A stretch of DNA of 64,000 bases from CALRGE01 sp964360635 (lineage in GTDB: Bacteria > Patescibacteriota > Gracilibacteria > UBA1369 > 2-02-FULL-48-14): the NCBI GenBank assembly GCA_964360635.1, contig CAYHXO010000005.1, positions 16,622 to 80,621 on the forward strand, written 5' to 3'. The position numbers and the translations under genes were made by a program. The notes beneath the pieces are model-generated. The model made no database searches and was not told the origin of the DNA. It saw nothing but the letters and a program-made list of their open reading frames with translations. Shown piece after piece: positions 7,779 through 17,900 of the stretch. Each line of letters begins with the position of its first letter. Within the stretch, counting starts at the first letter, position 1.

Positions 7779-8722
7779 TCTTTAAGCTTGTAAATCACCT
7801 TCTCTCCGTCGTGGCCGGAAATTCGCAAATCAATGTAAAGAATTGGGCTTTCGTAAATGTTAAGTTTAGTTAGGGCTTTTTTCATTTTTGACATCTGGAG
7901 TTCGAGGTCCTGAGTCATGTCGAGCCAAACATAGAAATCTAGTTCAGTTAAGAAGTGTAATTCGCGTGCACGTTTTAAATAATTTACTGATTTAATTTGT
8001 AGATTGAATTTGCCCTCGAAACTTGTTTTTGTGTCGAGAATTTGTTGGAGATTTTCACCCGGAATGATTTCAGCGTTAATTTTTGGTCCATCTGCTGTGT
8101 CACCTTCTTTGATTTCGAGGTCGGTTCCTGTAACGTCCATAACTATTGTAGGCAAAGTATCGTTGCTTGTTCCAATCAGGGCGACGTATCCAAGCTCATT
8201 CACAATATAAAGTTTACTAGAACCGTCGGCTTGGTTGATTCGCACGTTCGCTGCAACTGGATAAGTTTCAATTTTTGCAACAATTGTGTGTGGAAGTACT
8301 CTGTAAATTCCAAGAGTTTTTAAATAGCCGAGGTTTTCAGCAAGTTTTGTTTCGTGCTCGCTCGGTCCAAACATAATTATATTTCCACCCAGATATGCTT
8401 GCAGGTAGTCATTCACAATTTTTTGTTCTTCAACAGTTTCTTCTCCACCTTGAATCTCGATTTTTTGGATTGTGAAAAAATTCGTAAAAAAGATTAGATA
8501 AATTCCGCCGCCGAGTATGAAAAATGCAGCGAAGATTTTAAGATATCTCAGGATTTTTGTACTACTTTCGCCAAACCTGCGATTTTTTGGAGCTGTGCTC
8601 TTCTGAAAAAATCCAATTTTTGGAACAAATGCCTTTCGTACTGTAACTCTAGGGTTTTTATAATTCTGAAAACCCGGATTTAGAGTTTTCCTGCGGCGTT
8701 TAAAATAAGAAAAAAGACCCAT
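7775..8722 (-). CDS. FtsQ/DivIB-like cell division protein with POTRA domain
   Basis: 315 residues: a basic cytoplasmic tail (about 1-58), one membrane helix (about 61-80) and an outer POTRA-like domain beginning FTIQKIEIQGGEETVEEQKI. A beta-rich region follows with VAKIETYPVAANVRI and YIVNELGYVALIG, both matching the FtsQ pattern. FtsQ links early and late divisome proteins and contacts FtsB/FtsL. No other division or cell-wall gene sits beside it here; instead it is coupled to a membrane protease. Family assignment is good; orthology to FtsQ is inferred. Confidence 0.8.
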   Translation of the reverse strand: MGLFSYFKRRRKTLNPGFQNYKNPRVTVRKAFVPKIGFFQKSTAPKNRRFGESSTKILRYLKIFAAFFILGGGIYLIFFTNFFTIQKIEIQGGEETVEEQKIVNDYLQAYLGGNIIMFGPSEHETKLAENLGYLKTLGIYRVLPHTIVAKIETYPVAANVRINQADGSSKLYIVNELGYVALIGTSNDTLPTIVMDVTGTDLEIKEGDTADGPKINAEIIPGENLQQILDTKTSFEGKFNLQIKSVNYLKRARELHFLTELDFYVWLDMTQDLELQMSKMKKALTKLNIYESPILYIDLRISGHDGEKVIYKLKE

Positions 8723-8771
8723 GGTGGAACTTTAGCGTGTGTGACGAGGTGAGGCAAGAATTAAACAATGC

Positions 8772-8788
8772 TCACACCTTTGGTGTGA
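8772..8788. terminator. Hairpin after the small basic protein gene
   Basis: TCACACC, TTT, GGTGTGA forms a seven-pair perfect stem with a three-base loop, three bases beyond the stop of the minus-strand gene at 8792. The downstream minus-strand sequence is only weakly T-rich (GCATTGTTTAATT), so termination may be partial. Confidence 0.55.
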
Positions 8789-8791
8789 CTG

Positions 8792-8950
8792 CTAGTCGTT
8801 ACCCTTAGCAAGAGCAGCCTTAAGATTATCCTGTAAAGCAACTGCTGTCGCCTTTAAGTTAGCCTTATTTTTTCTCTTCCATTGTTTTGACTTTGGTCTC
8901 CAAGCTGGAGCATCTACTAACCCGTGTGTGTGACTATTTGCGTTTACCAT
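8792..8950 (-). CDS. Small basic protein, 52 residues, unknown
   Basis: Starts MVNANSHTHGLVDAPAWRPK, then SKQWKRKNKANLKATAVALQ and ends in a Leu/Ala helix. It is strongly basic in the middle, suggesting RNA, DNA or ribosome binding (inference). Support for a real gene: a near-ideal minus-strand promoter (TTGACT-N17-TACAAT, 9024 to 8996) upstream and a seven-pair hairpin straight after the stop. I do not recognise the family. Confidence 0.65.
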   Translation of the reverse strand: MVNANSHTHGLVDAPAWRPKSKQWKRKNKANLKATAVALQDNLKAALAKGND

Positions 8951-8995
8951 AAATTATTTATATTTAGCGCACCTTCAGTGCGTGATGCAGGGGCG

Positions 8996-9024
8996 ATTGT
9001 AGGGATTAAGGTGCTTAGAGTCAA
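8996..9024 (-). promoter_or_regulatory. Promoter of the small basic protein
   Basis: On the minus strand TTGACT (9024-9019), a 17-base spacer and TACAAT (9001-8996). Predicted transcription start near 8989 gives a leader of about 39 bases containing a CGCAC/GTGCG hairpin with a five-base loop. Confidence 0.75.
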
Positions 9025-9025
9025 G

Positions 9026-10306
9026 CTAATTGCAAGACTTCATATCTACCGACTGTTTGTAGATGCCTCCGTTGGGAGTTAAACCAATTAGAGTTTTTTC
9101 CATCGAGCAGGTTTGAATATCTGCTTCAAACTCTGGCAGGGGAGTCACTGTTGATAAAAAACTATTAATACCGCTCAGATTTGTTATGAATGGCATTTCC
9201 ACTACATTGGTTTGTGCCATTACTACACCTATAATTTTGCCTTCTTCGCTTAAAACCGGCGATCCGGATAAACCGTGATCCCAACATAAAGGCTTCTGTG
9301 GTAAGCCGGATACGGTTCCGGGTTGAGATTGAAGGGTGAAGTCGTCTGCTTCCATTGGAAGAAATCCGGATTCCTCCATTATTGTCCATGCACGACTTTT
9401 TGGATGACCTAAAGCATAAGTTACTCCTCCTAATTCAGGATTCTGACTGGCGTCTGAAACTTTTAAAGAATCTACTTTCGCGTTTTCCGGTAGTTGTAAA
9501 ATTGCAGTATCAATATTTTCACCACGATCTGTAAATTGAGCCTGAGTGTAGTGTACTTTTGATAAATTAGCTTTTCCACCAATTTTTTCAACAGGCCAAG
9601 CCACATTAACATTACCTCCAACGGCCAAATCTTTTGTACAGTGACCGGCTGTTAAAATTTGACCTTCCGGAATCACTGTTCCAGAACAAAAAATATTTCC
9701 TTCTCCGTCTAAAAGTAGAACCGAGGAATTAACCCAACTTGATTGTAATTTATTCAAATCTTCTGTCGTGTGTCCGACACAAGTGTAATCTGGCTTAACA
9801 TTTCCAATTTCACAAATTGCCGCAGCATTTTGCAATGCTGACTCATAGTCACTTTGCAGATTAAGCATTTCCGATCCGGATTGGATCACTCTGTTGTAGA
9901 CAGTGTCATATGCGTGATCAAGTTCTCCGTCAGCTTTTTTGTCTGATAATTTTTTTGTATCACTTGGCATTCCCAGTCCATCTGTTCGCTGTTTCCTTTC
10001 CGCTACACCCAAAACAACATCTTCCGGAGATTCTCCAACCATATAAATCCACTTGTCTTCAAACGTATCAAATCCACCTTCGTTAGAATCTCTTAATTGA
10101 TATTGAATGGTTAATTCTCTGGTTAGATATTTCTTTCCTTGAATGTTTTGTTCAGTTCCTTGGACTTGTCTTTCAATACACTCTCTTAGTTTAACGATGT
10201 TCTGATCTACCGGACTTGAAACTACTTGAGGCTCTTCTGTCGGTGTCGCTGAAACAAGCACCGGAGTAGTGGCTAATAGAATCGGGAGATAATATTTTAG
10301 TTTCAT
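9026..10306 (-). CDS. Secreted trypsin-like (S1 family) serine protease
   Basis: 426 residues with a signal peptide (MKLKYYLPILLATTPVLVSA). Residues 25-185 are a helical, charged pro- or binding region. The chymotrypsin fold follows with all three catalytic residues visible: His222 in LTAGHC, Asp266 in NIDTAIL and Ser347 in GLSGSP. The active-site loop has GLSGS rather than GDSGG, seen in divergent S1 proteases. Cysteines near 207/223 probably form the histidine-loop disulfide. Promoter TTGTCT-N16-TATAAA on the minus strand at 10351-10324. It is probably exported and may degrade host or environmental protein; it stands alone. Confidence 0.88.
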   Translation of the reverse strand: MKLKYYLPILLATTPVLVSATPTEEPQVVSSPVDQNIVKLRECIERQVQGTEQNIQGKKYLTRELTIQYQLRDSNEGGFDTFEDKWIYMVGESPEDVVLGVAERKQRTDGLGMPSDTKKLSDKKADGELDHAYDTVYNRVIQSGSEMLNLQSDYESALQNAAAICEIGNVKPDYTCVGHTTEDLNKLQSSWVNSSVLLLDGEGNIFCSGTVIPEGQILTAGHCTKDLAVGGNVNVAWPVEKIGGKANLSKVHYTQAQFTDRGENIDTAILQLPENAKVDSLKVSDASQNPELGGVTYALGHPKSRAWTIMEESGFLPMEADDFTLQSQPGTVSGLPQKPLCWDHGLSGSPVLSEEGKIIGVVMAQTNVVEMPFITNLSGINSFLSTVTPLPEFEADIQTCSMEKTLIGLTPNGGIYKQSVDMKSCN

Positions 10307-10323
10307 ACTTGTAAAGCTACTTA

Positions 10324-10351
10324 TTTATACCATATATATATTATTAGACAA
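10324..10351 (-). promoter_or_regulatory. Promoter of the serine protease
   Basis: Minus strand TTGTCT (10351-10346), 16-base spacer, TATAAA (10329-10324); the ATG follows at 10306. The -35 box abuts the tail of the reductase terminator. Confidence 0.6.
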
Positions 10352-10353
10352 AC

Positions 10354-10385
10354 AAAATACCCCAGCGTGGAGCGTGGGGTATTTT
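10354..10385 (-). terminator. Intrinsic terminator of the ribonucleotide reductase gene
   Basis: AAAATACCCC and GGGGTATTTT form a ten-pair perfect stem around a 12-base loop, starting about 50 bases after the reductase stop. On the minus strand it ends TTTTGTTTGT, a good U-tract. Confidence 0.85.
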
Positions 10386-10437
10386 CTTAGAAATTTAATT
10401 TGGCGTCTTTCTTGAGATAGCTCGACTTTGTCGAGTG

Positions 10438-13400
10438 TTAGCTACAACCCATGCTTGAGCCGCAGTTCAAACATTTGTAACAAGATGCGTTTCGGACTGT
10501 GATGTGACCGCAAGTTGTGCATGCAGGGGCGTCGCCCATCATGCTTGAAAGTTGGTTGGCCGCTGAGCTTGTTGCTGATTCTGCTACTTCTGGTTCTGAG
10601 GCAAGTGCTTCTTTTGTCATGGCCTCTTTGATTTTTCCGCCGAGGGCATTTTCTGCTATTTGAGTTGTTTCAGGTTGAACGTGAACGAAATCTGTTCGGC
10701 CGAGGTATTCCATCCCAAGAACTCGGAATATGAAATCGACGATAGATGTGCAAGTTCTGATATTTGGGTGACTTGTGAATCCGCTTGGGTCGAATCGAGT
10801 GAATGTGAAGGAGTCGACATATTTTTCTAGAGGTACTCCGTATTGAAGACCGATGGAAACGGCAACCGCGAAGCAGTTTACTAGGCTTCGGTAAGATGCA
10901 CCTTCTTTGAAGGAATCGATGAAGATTTCTCCGAGGGCTCCGTCTTTGTATTCTCCTGTTCGAAGGTAGATTTTTTGACCTCCGATGCTTGTTTCGATTG
11001 TTAGTCCGTTTCTCTTTGCTGGTAGTGCTACTTTATTTCCTCGAAGGATTGCGCCTTCTGGTAGAATTGTTGTCTCACCAACTTTTGAGCTGCTCTTATT
11101 TGAAAGTGGCTGTGAATGTTTGCTACCGTCACGGTAAAGTGCGATGGCTTTTAGGCCGAGCTTCCAAGATTCTAAATAAGTATTTTTGATGTCTTCGTAA
11201 GTTGATTCTTTTGGAAGGTTTACGGTTTTTGAAATCGCGCCTGAAAGGAAAGGCTGAGTTGCACCCATCATTTTCACGTGTCCCATTGGTGCGATGTATC
11301 TTGAGCCGCTTCCACATTTATTTGCGCAGTCGAAAATTGGGATGTGCTCTTCTTTCAAATATGGAGCGCCTTCCATTGTTTGTGCGCCTTCAATATAAAG
11401 TTTTGCTTCTGCAATTTGACCTGCATTCAATCCTTTTGCGCCTAGATTTTTTGGGTTAAGGTGAGGGGTCCATTCATCTAGAGATTTCGCTTTTTGAATG
11501 TGAGCTACAGCTTCTTCAATTTGTGTATCTGTAAAACCGAGTTTTCGGAGTTCTGTTGGATTGATGTGCGGAGCTTTTTCAATGCTCACATGTCCGAGAA
11601 CATAATCAATCATCTCTGTAATTTGTGCTTCATTGTAGCCAATTCTCTGAAGACATTCTGGAATTGATTTATTGATGATTTTGAAGTGACCTCCACCTGC
11701 AAGTTTCTTCCATTTAACAATAGAGAATTCTGGCTCGATTCCTGTTGTGTCGCAGTCCATCAAAAGACCGATTGTTCCTGTTGGAGCAAGAACAGTTGCC
11801 TGTGCATTTCTGAATCCATGTTTCTTTCCGAGTTCAACTGCAAGATCTCCGTCTTCACGAGCTGCCTGAGCAAGTTCTGAAGGACAAAGTTTTGAGTCGA
11901 TTTTGTATGCCGCATCTCGGTGCATTTTCATAACTTTTGACATTGGCTCTTTATTCAATTCATAGCCTTCAAAAGTTCCCATAACAGATGCAATTTCTGC
12001 TGAAACTCCGAATGCGTGGAGGTGCATGATGGCTGTTAATGCCGCCGCTGTTTCGCGTCCGCGATCGCTGTCATATGGCAGACCCATCATCATCAAAAGT
12101 GTTCCAAGGTTTGCATAACCAAGACCAAGAGGTCTGAAGTCATGGCTGTTTTTTGCGATTGTTGGAGTTGGATAAGAAGAAAGGTCTACCAAGATTTCCT
12201 GAGCCAAGAAAAGAATTCGAGCTGTGTGACGATAGCCGGCAATATCAAAGCTGCCATCTTCTCTCAAGAATTTCATCAAGTTGATTGAAGAAAGATTGCA
12301 GGCTGTGTCATCAAGGAACATGTATTCGCTGCAAGGGTTTGAACCGTTGATTCGATCTGTATTTGAAGATGTGTGCCAGTTGTTGATTGTTGTGTCGAAT
12401 TGAAGGCCCGGATCAGCACAGCTCCAAGCTGCTTTACAGATGTCATCAAAAAGTTCTTGAGCATCCATCTCTTCATACTTTTCTCCTGTTGTTCTGAAGG
12501 TTGTCCAGAATTTTCCGCCATTCTCAACTTGCTTCATGAACTCATCTGTAACTCGAACTGAGTTGTTTGAATTTTGACCTGAAACTGTTTTGTAAGCTTC
12601 ACCTCTCCAATCTCCGTCGTAACCTGCATCAATCAAGGCTTTTGCCTTTTTCTCAGCATCAACTTTCCAGTTAATGAAATCGCGAATTTCAGGATGGTCG
12701 ATATCGAGAGTAACCATCTTTGCTGCTCGTCGTGTTGTTCCTCCTGATTTGATTGCACCTGCACCTTTATCTAAAACTTCTAAGAATGACATAAGTCCTG
12801 AAGAGATTCCTCCTCCTGAAAGATTTTCTTGTTTTGCACGGATTTTTGAGAAGTTTGAACCTGTACCTGAACCGTATTTGAAAAGTCTTGCTTCGTTTTT
12901 TGCTAAATCGAAAATTCCCATCAATGAGTCTTCCACTTTTTGAATGAAGCAAGCACTGCACTGAGGTCTGTCGTATGCATTTTCAATTTCTACAATAGTT
13001 TTTGTGTCGAAATCCCAAGCGTAATTTCCGCTGTCTCCTTTGATTCCGTAAAGTGCTAATCCGCAGTTGAACCAAACAGGGGAGTTGAATGCGCCTCGCT
13101 GTGTTATGCAAATATATGAAAGTTCTTCTTCAAAAGTGTCTGCATCTTCTTTACTTGCGAAGTATCCGTTATCTTCACCGAATGTTCTGATTGTGTGTGC
13201 TACTCTGTAAACTACTTGTTTCGCGCTAGTTTCGCTACCACCGTTTACACCTGCTTTTCTGAAATATTTTTGAGCGATGATGTCTGTTGCCAACTGCGAC
13301 CAAGCCGCAGGTACTTCCACATTTTTCATTTCGAAAACGATTTTTCCATCCGGCTCTGTGATTTTTGATACGCGCTTTTCGTATTTTATGGATTCCAATG

Positions 13401-13554
13401 CAGGTATTTCCTGAGAGGTAAAACGTCTTGTGACTTTTACGCCGCCGGAAGGTGCTTTTGCAGTTTTTGGTCTGCTGATTTTGATTTCCGGTTGGCTGAC
13501 GACTTCTTCACTGAAGGCGGCGATTGGCTCCGGAAGTGTGATTGGTTGAGCCAT
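10438..13554 (-). CDS. nrdJ: Adenosylcobalamin-dependent (class II) ribonucleoside-diphosphate reductase
   Basis: 1038 residues. Converts ribonucleotides to deoxyribonucleotides with a cobalamin radical, oxygen-independently. Seen: SPVWFNCG, a long finger-loop region, the NPCSE active-site motif, PTGTIGLLMDCDTTGIEP, the late IFDCANKCGSGSRYIAPMGH, and FLSGAISKTVNLP. The C-terminal cysteines (CTTCGH, CYKCLNCG, GCS) match the thiol shuttle/zinc tail of NrdJ. No ATP-cone is evident at the N-terminus. There is no nrdB-type partner, as expected for class II. Tandem NrdR boxes cover the promoter and a strong terminator follows. The cell must import or salvage B12, since no cobalamin genes are in view. 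Confidence 0.95.
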   Translation of the reverse strand: MAQPITLPEPIAAFSEEVVSQPEIKISRPKTAKAPSGGVKVTRRFTSQEIPALESIKYEKRVSKITEPDGKIVFEMKNVEVPAAWSQLATDIIAQKYFRKAGVNGGSETSAKQVVYRVAHTIRTFGEDNGYFASKEDADTFEEELSYICITQRGAFNSPVWFNCGLALYGIKGDSGNYAWDFDTKTIVEIENAYDRPQCSACFIQKVEDSLMGIFDLAKNEARLFKYGSGTGSNFSKIRAKQENLSGGGISSGLMSFLEVLDKGAGAIKSGGTTRRAAKMVTLDIDHPEIRDFINWKVDAEKKAKALIDAGYDGDWRGEAYKTVSGQNSNNSVRVTDEFMKQVENGGKFWTTFRTTGEKYEEMDAQELFDDICKAAWSCADPGLQFDTTINNWHTSSNTDRINGSNPCSEYMFLDDTACNLSSINLMKFLREDGSFDIAGYRHTARILFLAQEILVDLSSYPTPTIAKNSHDFRPLGLGYANLGTLLMMMGLPYDSDRGRETAAALTAIMHLHAFGVSAEIASVMGTFEGYELNKEPMSKVMKMHRDAAYKIDSKLCPSELAQAAREDGDLAVELGKKHGFRNAQATVLAPTGTIGLLMDCDTTGIEPEFSIVKWKKLAGGGHFKIINKSIPECLQRIGYNEAQITEMIDYVLGHVSIEKAPHINPTELRKLGFTDTQIEEAVAHIQKAKSLDEWTPHLNPKNLGAKGLNAGQIAEAKLYIEGAQTMEGAPYLKEEHIPIFDCANKCGSGSRYIAPMGHVKMMGATQPFLSGAISKTVNLPKESTYEDIKNTYLESWKLGLKAIALYRDGSKHSQPLSNKSSSKVGETTILPEGAILRGNKVALPAKRNGLTIETSIGGQKIYLRTGEYKDGALGEIFIDSFKEGASYRSLVNCFAVAVSIGLQYGVPLEKYVDSFTFTRFDPSGFTSHPNIRTCTSIVDFIFRVLGMEYLGRTDFVHVQPETTQIAENALGGKIKEAMTKEALASEPEVAESATSSAANQLSSMMGDAPACTTCGHITVRNASCYKCLNCGSSMGCS

Positions 13555-13585
13555 AAATAAAGCGTGGTAAAATAGTGGATAAGCA

Positions 13586-13638
13586 CACGTTATTAAACGT
13601 GAGTGATGGTTGATCCGATGGCTCGTCTTTCGGACGAG
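13586..13638 (-). promoter_or_regulatory. Two hairpins in the nrdJ leader
   Basis: The 105-base 5' leader holds CTCGTC/GACGAG (13622-13638, five-base loop) and CACGTT/AACGTG (13586-13601, four-base loop). They are perfect six-pair stems between the promoter and the ATG at 13554. I see no cobalamin-riboswitch B12 box in this leader. Confidence 0.5.
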
Positions 13639-13661
13639 GATAGGGGGAAATCACAAGTGAA

Positions 13662-13709
13662 ACACTATATATTGTGTGTCATGAACTTGTACAACACAAA
13701 ATATCGAAT
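13662..13709 (-). promoter_or_regulatory. nrdJ promoter with tandem NrdR boxes
   Basis: ACACTATATATTGTGT (13662-13677) closely matches the NrdR-box consensus. A weaker second box, ACACAAAATATCGAAT, lies at 13694-13709. Centre-to-centre spacing is 32 bases, about three helical turns, as in known NrdR operators. A minus-strand promoter TTGTAC-N17-TATATA (13694-13666) has its -10 inside the first box. A further possible promoter, TTGACC-N17-TATTTT, lies upstream. NrdR is a zinc/ATP-cone repressor that shuts off reductase genes when dATP is high. Confidence 0.85.
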
Positions 13710-13812
13710 TTTAAGGTCGCGGTCAATTGATGTTACAACAATTCATTTGACGTCCGGGCAGTATTTTTTTGTGGTGTTAAATGGCAAGTCGAATTGAGGT
13801 TTTCGATCAGTT

Positions 13813-14787
13813 TTATGTCAGCTTTTTCTCTCTTTTGTAAAGAGGGTGAAAAAGTCTTCTGAATCGTAAAAGTGCTTTATCTTTGATTTGGCGGATTCTT
13901 TCTCTACTTAAGTTCATTGCCTTCGCAATTTCTGTCTGGCTAAGTTCTTCTCCATTAGAATTGAATTCTTCATGTTTTATGCCAAAAGCTTGAGTTAATA
14001 TTCTTTGCTGTCTTTTATTAAGTATTTTTCTAAATAAATTAATAATCATATCAATTTGTAAGCCGATTTCCTGGGAGCGTATCAGCTCATCATCTAATTC
14101 CTGACGTGTTATTATATGATTTTCCTTCACGATTTCTTCGCCATTCCCTGAAATCAAATTCTCAAGTTGAGAAAGATAGTGATCTCTATCATCACAGTCT
14201 TCAGCTTTATAAATTTGAAGTTCATCAATTTTCTCTTTTCTACTTAAAGTGTTTTGTGATTTCTCCCAAGTTTGAAGTTTATTAACTTTTACAGTGACGC
14301 TTACTTTTGTATCAAGATTAGAAATTCTTTCGTATCTATCTGCGAACATTTTCATGTGCTCAATTATACCTTTAATAGCGAAGCGAATCAGGCGCTTGCG
14401 CCCCTCCGGTTTATAGCTTCTGATTGCGTATAATAAATATATTAAGCCTTCTTGAATCAGTTCTTTTTGTATTTCTGGTTTTTGTGAAAGTTGTGCAGCG
14501 ATAGTTGAGATAACAGGTAGATTAGCTTTGATTAATTTCTCGATCGCAATCTGATCACCCTGGTTTGCTTTCGCTAAAAAATGTCTTTCTTCCGCGTAAG
14601 TCATTTTGTCGTCCGGTTTTAAATACTCATTCCATTCTTCATTTTTATCATGCTCTCGCCTGGTTAAAACTATTACGTAAACTTTTTTACGATTAAAATC
14701 TTGGATTCTGGATATCCTTGTCGCCATCATTTCCGGAAAAGAAACAAAATCCGGATTTTTATGAAACTCTTCGCTCGGTTTATTCAT
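13813..14787 (-). CDS. Sigma-70-family RNA polymerase sigma factor
   Basis: 324 residues from the ATG at 14787. An ATG at 14811 also exists, but a TATGAT -10 box directly abuts it, making the inner start more likely. Region 2 is visible as AIEKLIKANLPVISTIA and ELIQEGLIYLLYAIRSYKPE. Region 4 is LNKRQQRILTQAFG, then a helix-turn-helix (LSQTEIAKAMNLSRERIRQI). Region 1.1 is absent and the middle is divergent, so this is an alternative (group 3-like) factor, not the housekeeping one. Which genes it controls is unknown; it is divergent from the 1116-residue protein gene. Confidence 0.82.
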   Translation of the reverse strand: MNKPSEEFHKNPDFVSFPEMMATRISRIQDFNRKKVYVIVLTRREHDKNEEWNEYLKPDDKMTYAEERHFLAKANQGDQIAIEKLIKANLPVISTIAAQLSQKPEIQKELIQEGLIYLLYAIRSYKPEGRKRLIRFAIKGIIEHMKMFADRYERISNLDTKVSVTVKVNKLQTWEKSQNTLSRKEKIDELQIYKAEDCDDRDHYLSQLENLISGNGEEIVKENHIITRQELDDELIRSQEIGLQIDMIINLFRKILNKRQQRILTQAFGIKHEEFNSNGEELSQTEIAKAMNLSRERIRQIKDKALLRFRRLFHPLYKREKKLT

Positions 14788-14850
14788 ATATTTCTTTGAG
14801 GGTCGAATCATATCATAATGATGAGTTGGATCAAACTGAACCTGTAAAAG

Positions 14851-14864
14851 CCCCGCCGGCGGGG
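14851..14864. other. 14-bp perfect GC palindrome
   Basis: CCCCGCCGGCGGGG, entirely G/C in an AT-rich genome, lies in the spacer between two divergent genes. A 12-bp version (CCCGCCGGCGGG) occurs at 46253-46264, again upstream of a plus-strand gene and again followed by GA and T-rich sequence. Either a protein-binding site or a very stable hairpin. Confidence 0.7.
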
Positions 14865-14893
14865 GATTCTACTCTGTAAGATCTGCGGTGAGC

Positions 14894-14922
14894 TTGCCTA
14901 AATTAGCAAAGGGTGTTATAGT
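14894..14922 (+). promoter_or_regulatory. Promoter of the 1116-residue protein gene
   Basis: TTGCCT (14894-14899), 17-base spacer, TATAGT (14917-14922), ATG at 14944; leader about 15 bases with no Shine-Dalgarno sequence. Confidence 0.7.
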
Positions 14923-14943
14923 CCGCCGCCTAAACTTAAAAAT

Positions 14944-17900
14944 ATGTTGGATAACGATAACGATCGTGAACAATCGGTAGAGATTGTAATGCTAGTTCAT
15001 GAGACTTTGGATCTTATTAAGTCAGCTTTGCCGCATGTTACAGTTAGCGATCCAGATATATTGGCAAAGTTTATAAGAATTCTTGAAAATCCAATTGAAG
15101 ACCCAAATGATTTTCGACAGATGTTGTTATGTGCAAGTTACCTTGCTAAGGATTTCAAGGGACATCCCGTAGTAGATAAACTTTATGAGTTAATTAATGT
15201 CTCTTTAAATACATTTGGGGAAGAAATAAAATCCTCTTTTTTGGCCACATTGGCGTCGATGAATTTTCAGTCGGAAATTGGACTGAATGACCCCGCACTT
15301 TTAGAGGATACTAGTGTGTATATGGGTTTAAGTCTTGGTTTTGGTAAGGATCCTCTTGATAAATTTCCATCTGCAAAGATGAATTTTCCATTCAAAAAAG
15401 TTCATGAAGATTGGTTTCGTAATGTATCTCATATCACTGATAATGAAATACATGAATATGCATTTATTAGGGGTGAAATTGATGGTAATGCAGAAAGATT
15501 TAAAGATTGGTCCAAAGATTTATTTCTTAAGTATACGAACGAATTTGAAAAGTACTGTGCAATGTGTGCAGTTAATCTTGCAGAAATTGCCACAGTAGAA
15601 AAAAGTGATGCACATATTGATGATAGTTTTTATACCTTGGCAAGTGGAGTATCTAACCTAAATGAAAATCTGCGTTTACTTCAAAAGTATTGTAACTTAA
15701 GAAGCAACCTTGAACTTTTTGCTGGTATTACAAAAGCTCCTCAGAAGGGATTGTTTGACATCACAAAGTTCTTTGGTAAAGAAGCAACATTTGTTGTTAG
15801 TGATAAACTTTTTTTATATCATCTATATAGAGGGCTGAATAAGATCGTTGGACATCCGGAGAGAAATCCATTGAACATTGAGGATCAGCAAGCAACTTTA
15901 AATCTTATTATTGATAGAATTAAGCCGGGTCAACCACATGATAAGGTTTTAAATGATTTTTTCAGATGGATAACTTTGACAACCGAGAGTTTGTTATTTG
16001 ATGAGGCAAGTGATGAAAAGACGCAAAAAGAAGCACTTAATTTCGCTGTTGAGTCAATTGAGGCTGAATTAGCAAAAAAACCGCAGGCTCCTTATCTTTT
16101 AGATGAAAGATTTAAAATTGCACTTGAATCATATTTAAATGAAGCAAGGTCTTATATTTTAGATTTTAGCACCTACAATAGTAAAACGGCTTTCGCAAAT
16201 AATAGTTTTCTTTTTGACTATGTTTATAAAATTTCCAGTAAAACGGGTCGTGAATCTATGAATCATCTTGAGTCAGCTGTTGAGGGACTATTTTTCTTTG
16301 CAAAGCGGGCTGATGGTTTTGCGTCAAAAGGTGCGTATCAATTTCTCGAGGAATGGCGCTTGATGATGGAACACATGGCAAGGTCAGATATGAGTGGATT
16401 TGATTTTATGGCAAGGTTTCTATCAATTTTTGGGTTTTTTAAAATGTCTTTAGAAGGAGAAAGCACTTTAAATGGTATTGATAAGACTTTCATATCTCAT
16501 TACCCGGTTGATCTTAAAAAGCAAGATTCTGATGATGTTATATCAAAAATTGTTGGAGATTCTAACAATCAATTTTTTGTAAACGGTCCATTATTTTTTC
16601 ATAAATTATTGTGCTCAATAAGAGGAATGCTAATTCAAGAGAAAATGCTTCCTGAAGATTCAAAAAATTTAGATTTTACTGTAGAGGCGGATCGAATAAA
16701 GGTTCTTAATACTTTTAGAGCTGGAATTCCAAAATGGATTAATCGTGAGCAATTAAAGATTTTCATGCCATTTTTGAAAGAATTTTTCTTACTTGCCAAC
16801 CTAGAACTTCGAGATGCCACACCGAAGGCTGCTCCTGTTCCAGCTCAAGTTTCACAAACTCCAGCACCTTCACCGGTTGCTTCAGTTCAGCAAGGTCCAA
16901 ACATCATCGCGATGTCGGCTGGTGATTTTACTAGGCTTACTCAATTTGCAGGAGTGTATTTCTCCCCAAAAACAGGACGACTTGAAAGATCCTATCAGAA
17001 TCAAATAAGAACTGAGATTGAAGAGGCAAGAACTGCTTGTGATAATAGGGCTTCAACACTTCCTGAACCAATGAGTGCGGATGTAAATTTGGATGCAAAA
17101 AATTATTCTAAGGCAATTAAACTTGTTCACATTGAAAGAAGGGCGGGTGAGGCCGGTGCCACACTGTCGAATTTGATTTGCAGCGGTTCTATTGGAATTT
17201 TGCAGGGTAAAAATATCATGCAATTTGATTTTAGAATGGATGAGCATGGCGAATTGATTGTGGTTTTGGGTGGGCGTGAAATTCCAAAATCTCAATTTGC
17301 ATCCGCTGCGATGAAAAATTTCTACGCAGAAATGCAGAAAATGATTTTGACCGGATTGAAAGATAGGCTTGTGCGTGTGAGTACCGGCAATGAACAGATT
17401 CGATTTGCAGCTACGGGAACAAGTCCGTGTCAAAGAGGAATTCCGGTTTTTTCACCTGATGTTGAAGAAATCAATCCTAGAACTATGGACGACATGTTTG
17501 TTGTTGAAAATGGAAACAATGCTCCTGGCGTGCCGATCGGTCCTTTGATACCTAATGAAACTCCGAGAATTGCTGAACTTTTGGCCGGCGCTAGTCAAAT
17601 TATACCTGAAGACATGAAAGATATTAAAATCTATCAGGAAGAAATTAGAACAGTTGGAAAAAAAGATTTGAAAATTTATGTGCCGGTTCATGAAGATGAT
17701 AAAGCGTCTGTTCTTGAAGAGGTGAGAACAGGTGTTTTAAGTTCTGAGCATATATTTTTGATGAAGCAAAAAGGTGTTGTGAAGCGACACGGTTATCAGC
17801 CTTGGATAAAATCTAAACCTGATCCTCGTGACGCGGCTTATGAAGCTGAAACTCTGAATATCACTCAGCGAGTTGGTAGCGATGCGCGCGAAGCTGCTTT

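Noticed and set aside
13555..13812. Cobalamin riboswitch upstream of the B12-dependent reductase
   Set aside because: No B12-box-like sequence and too short a leader; NrdR boxes explain the regulatory signal better.
17053..17433. Minus-strand frame within the giant gene
   Set aside because: Shadow frame; codon use and lack of promoter do not support it.
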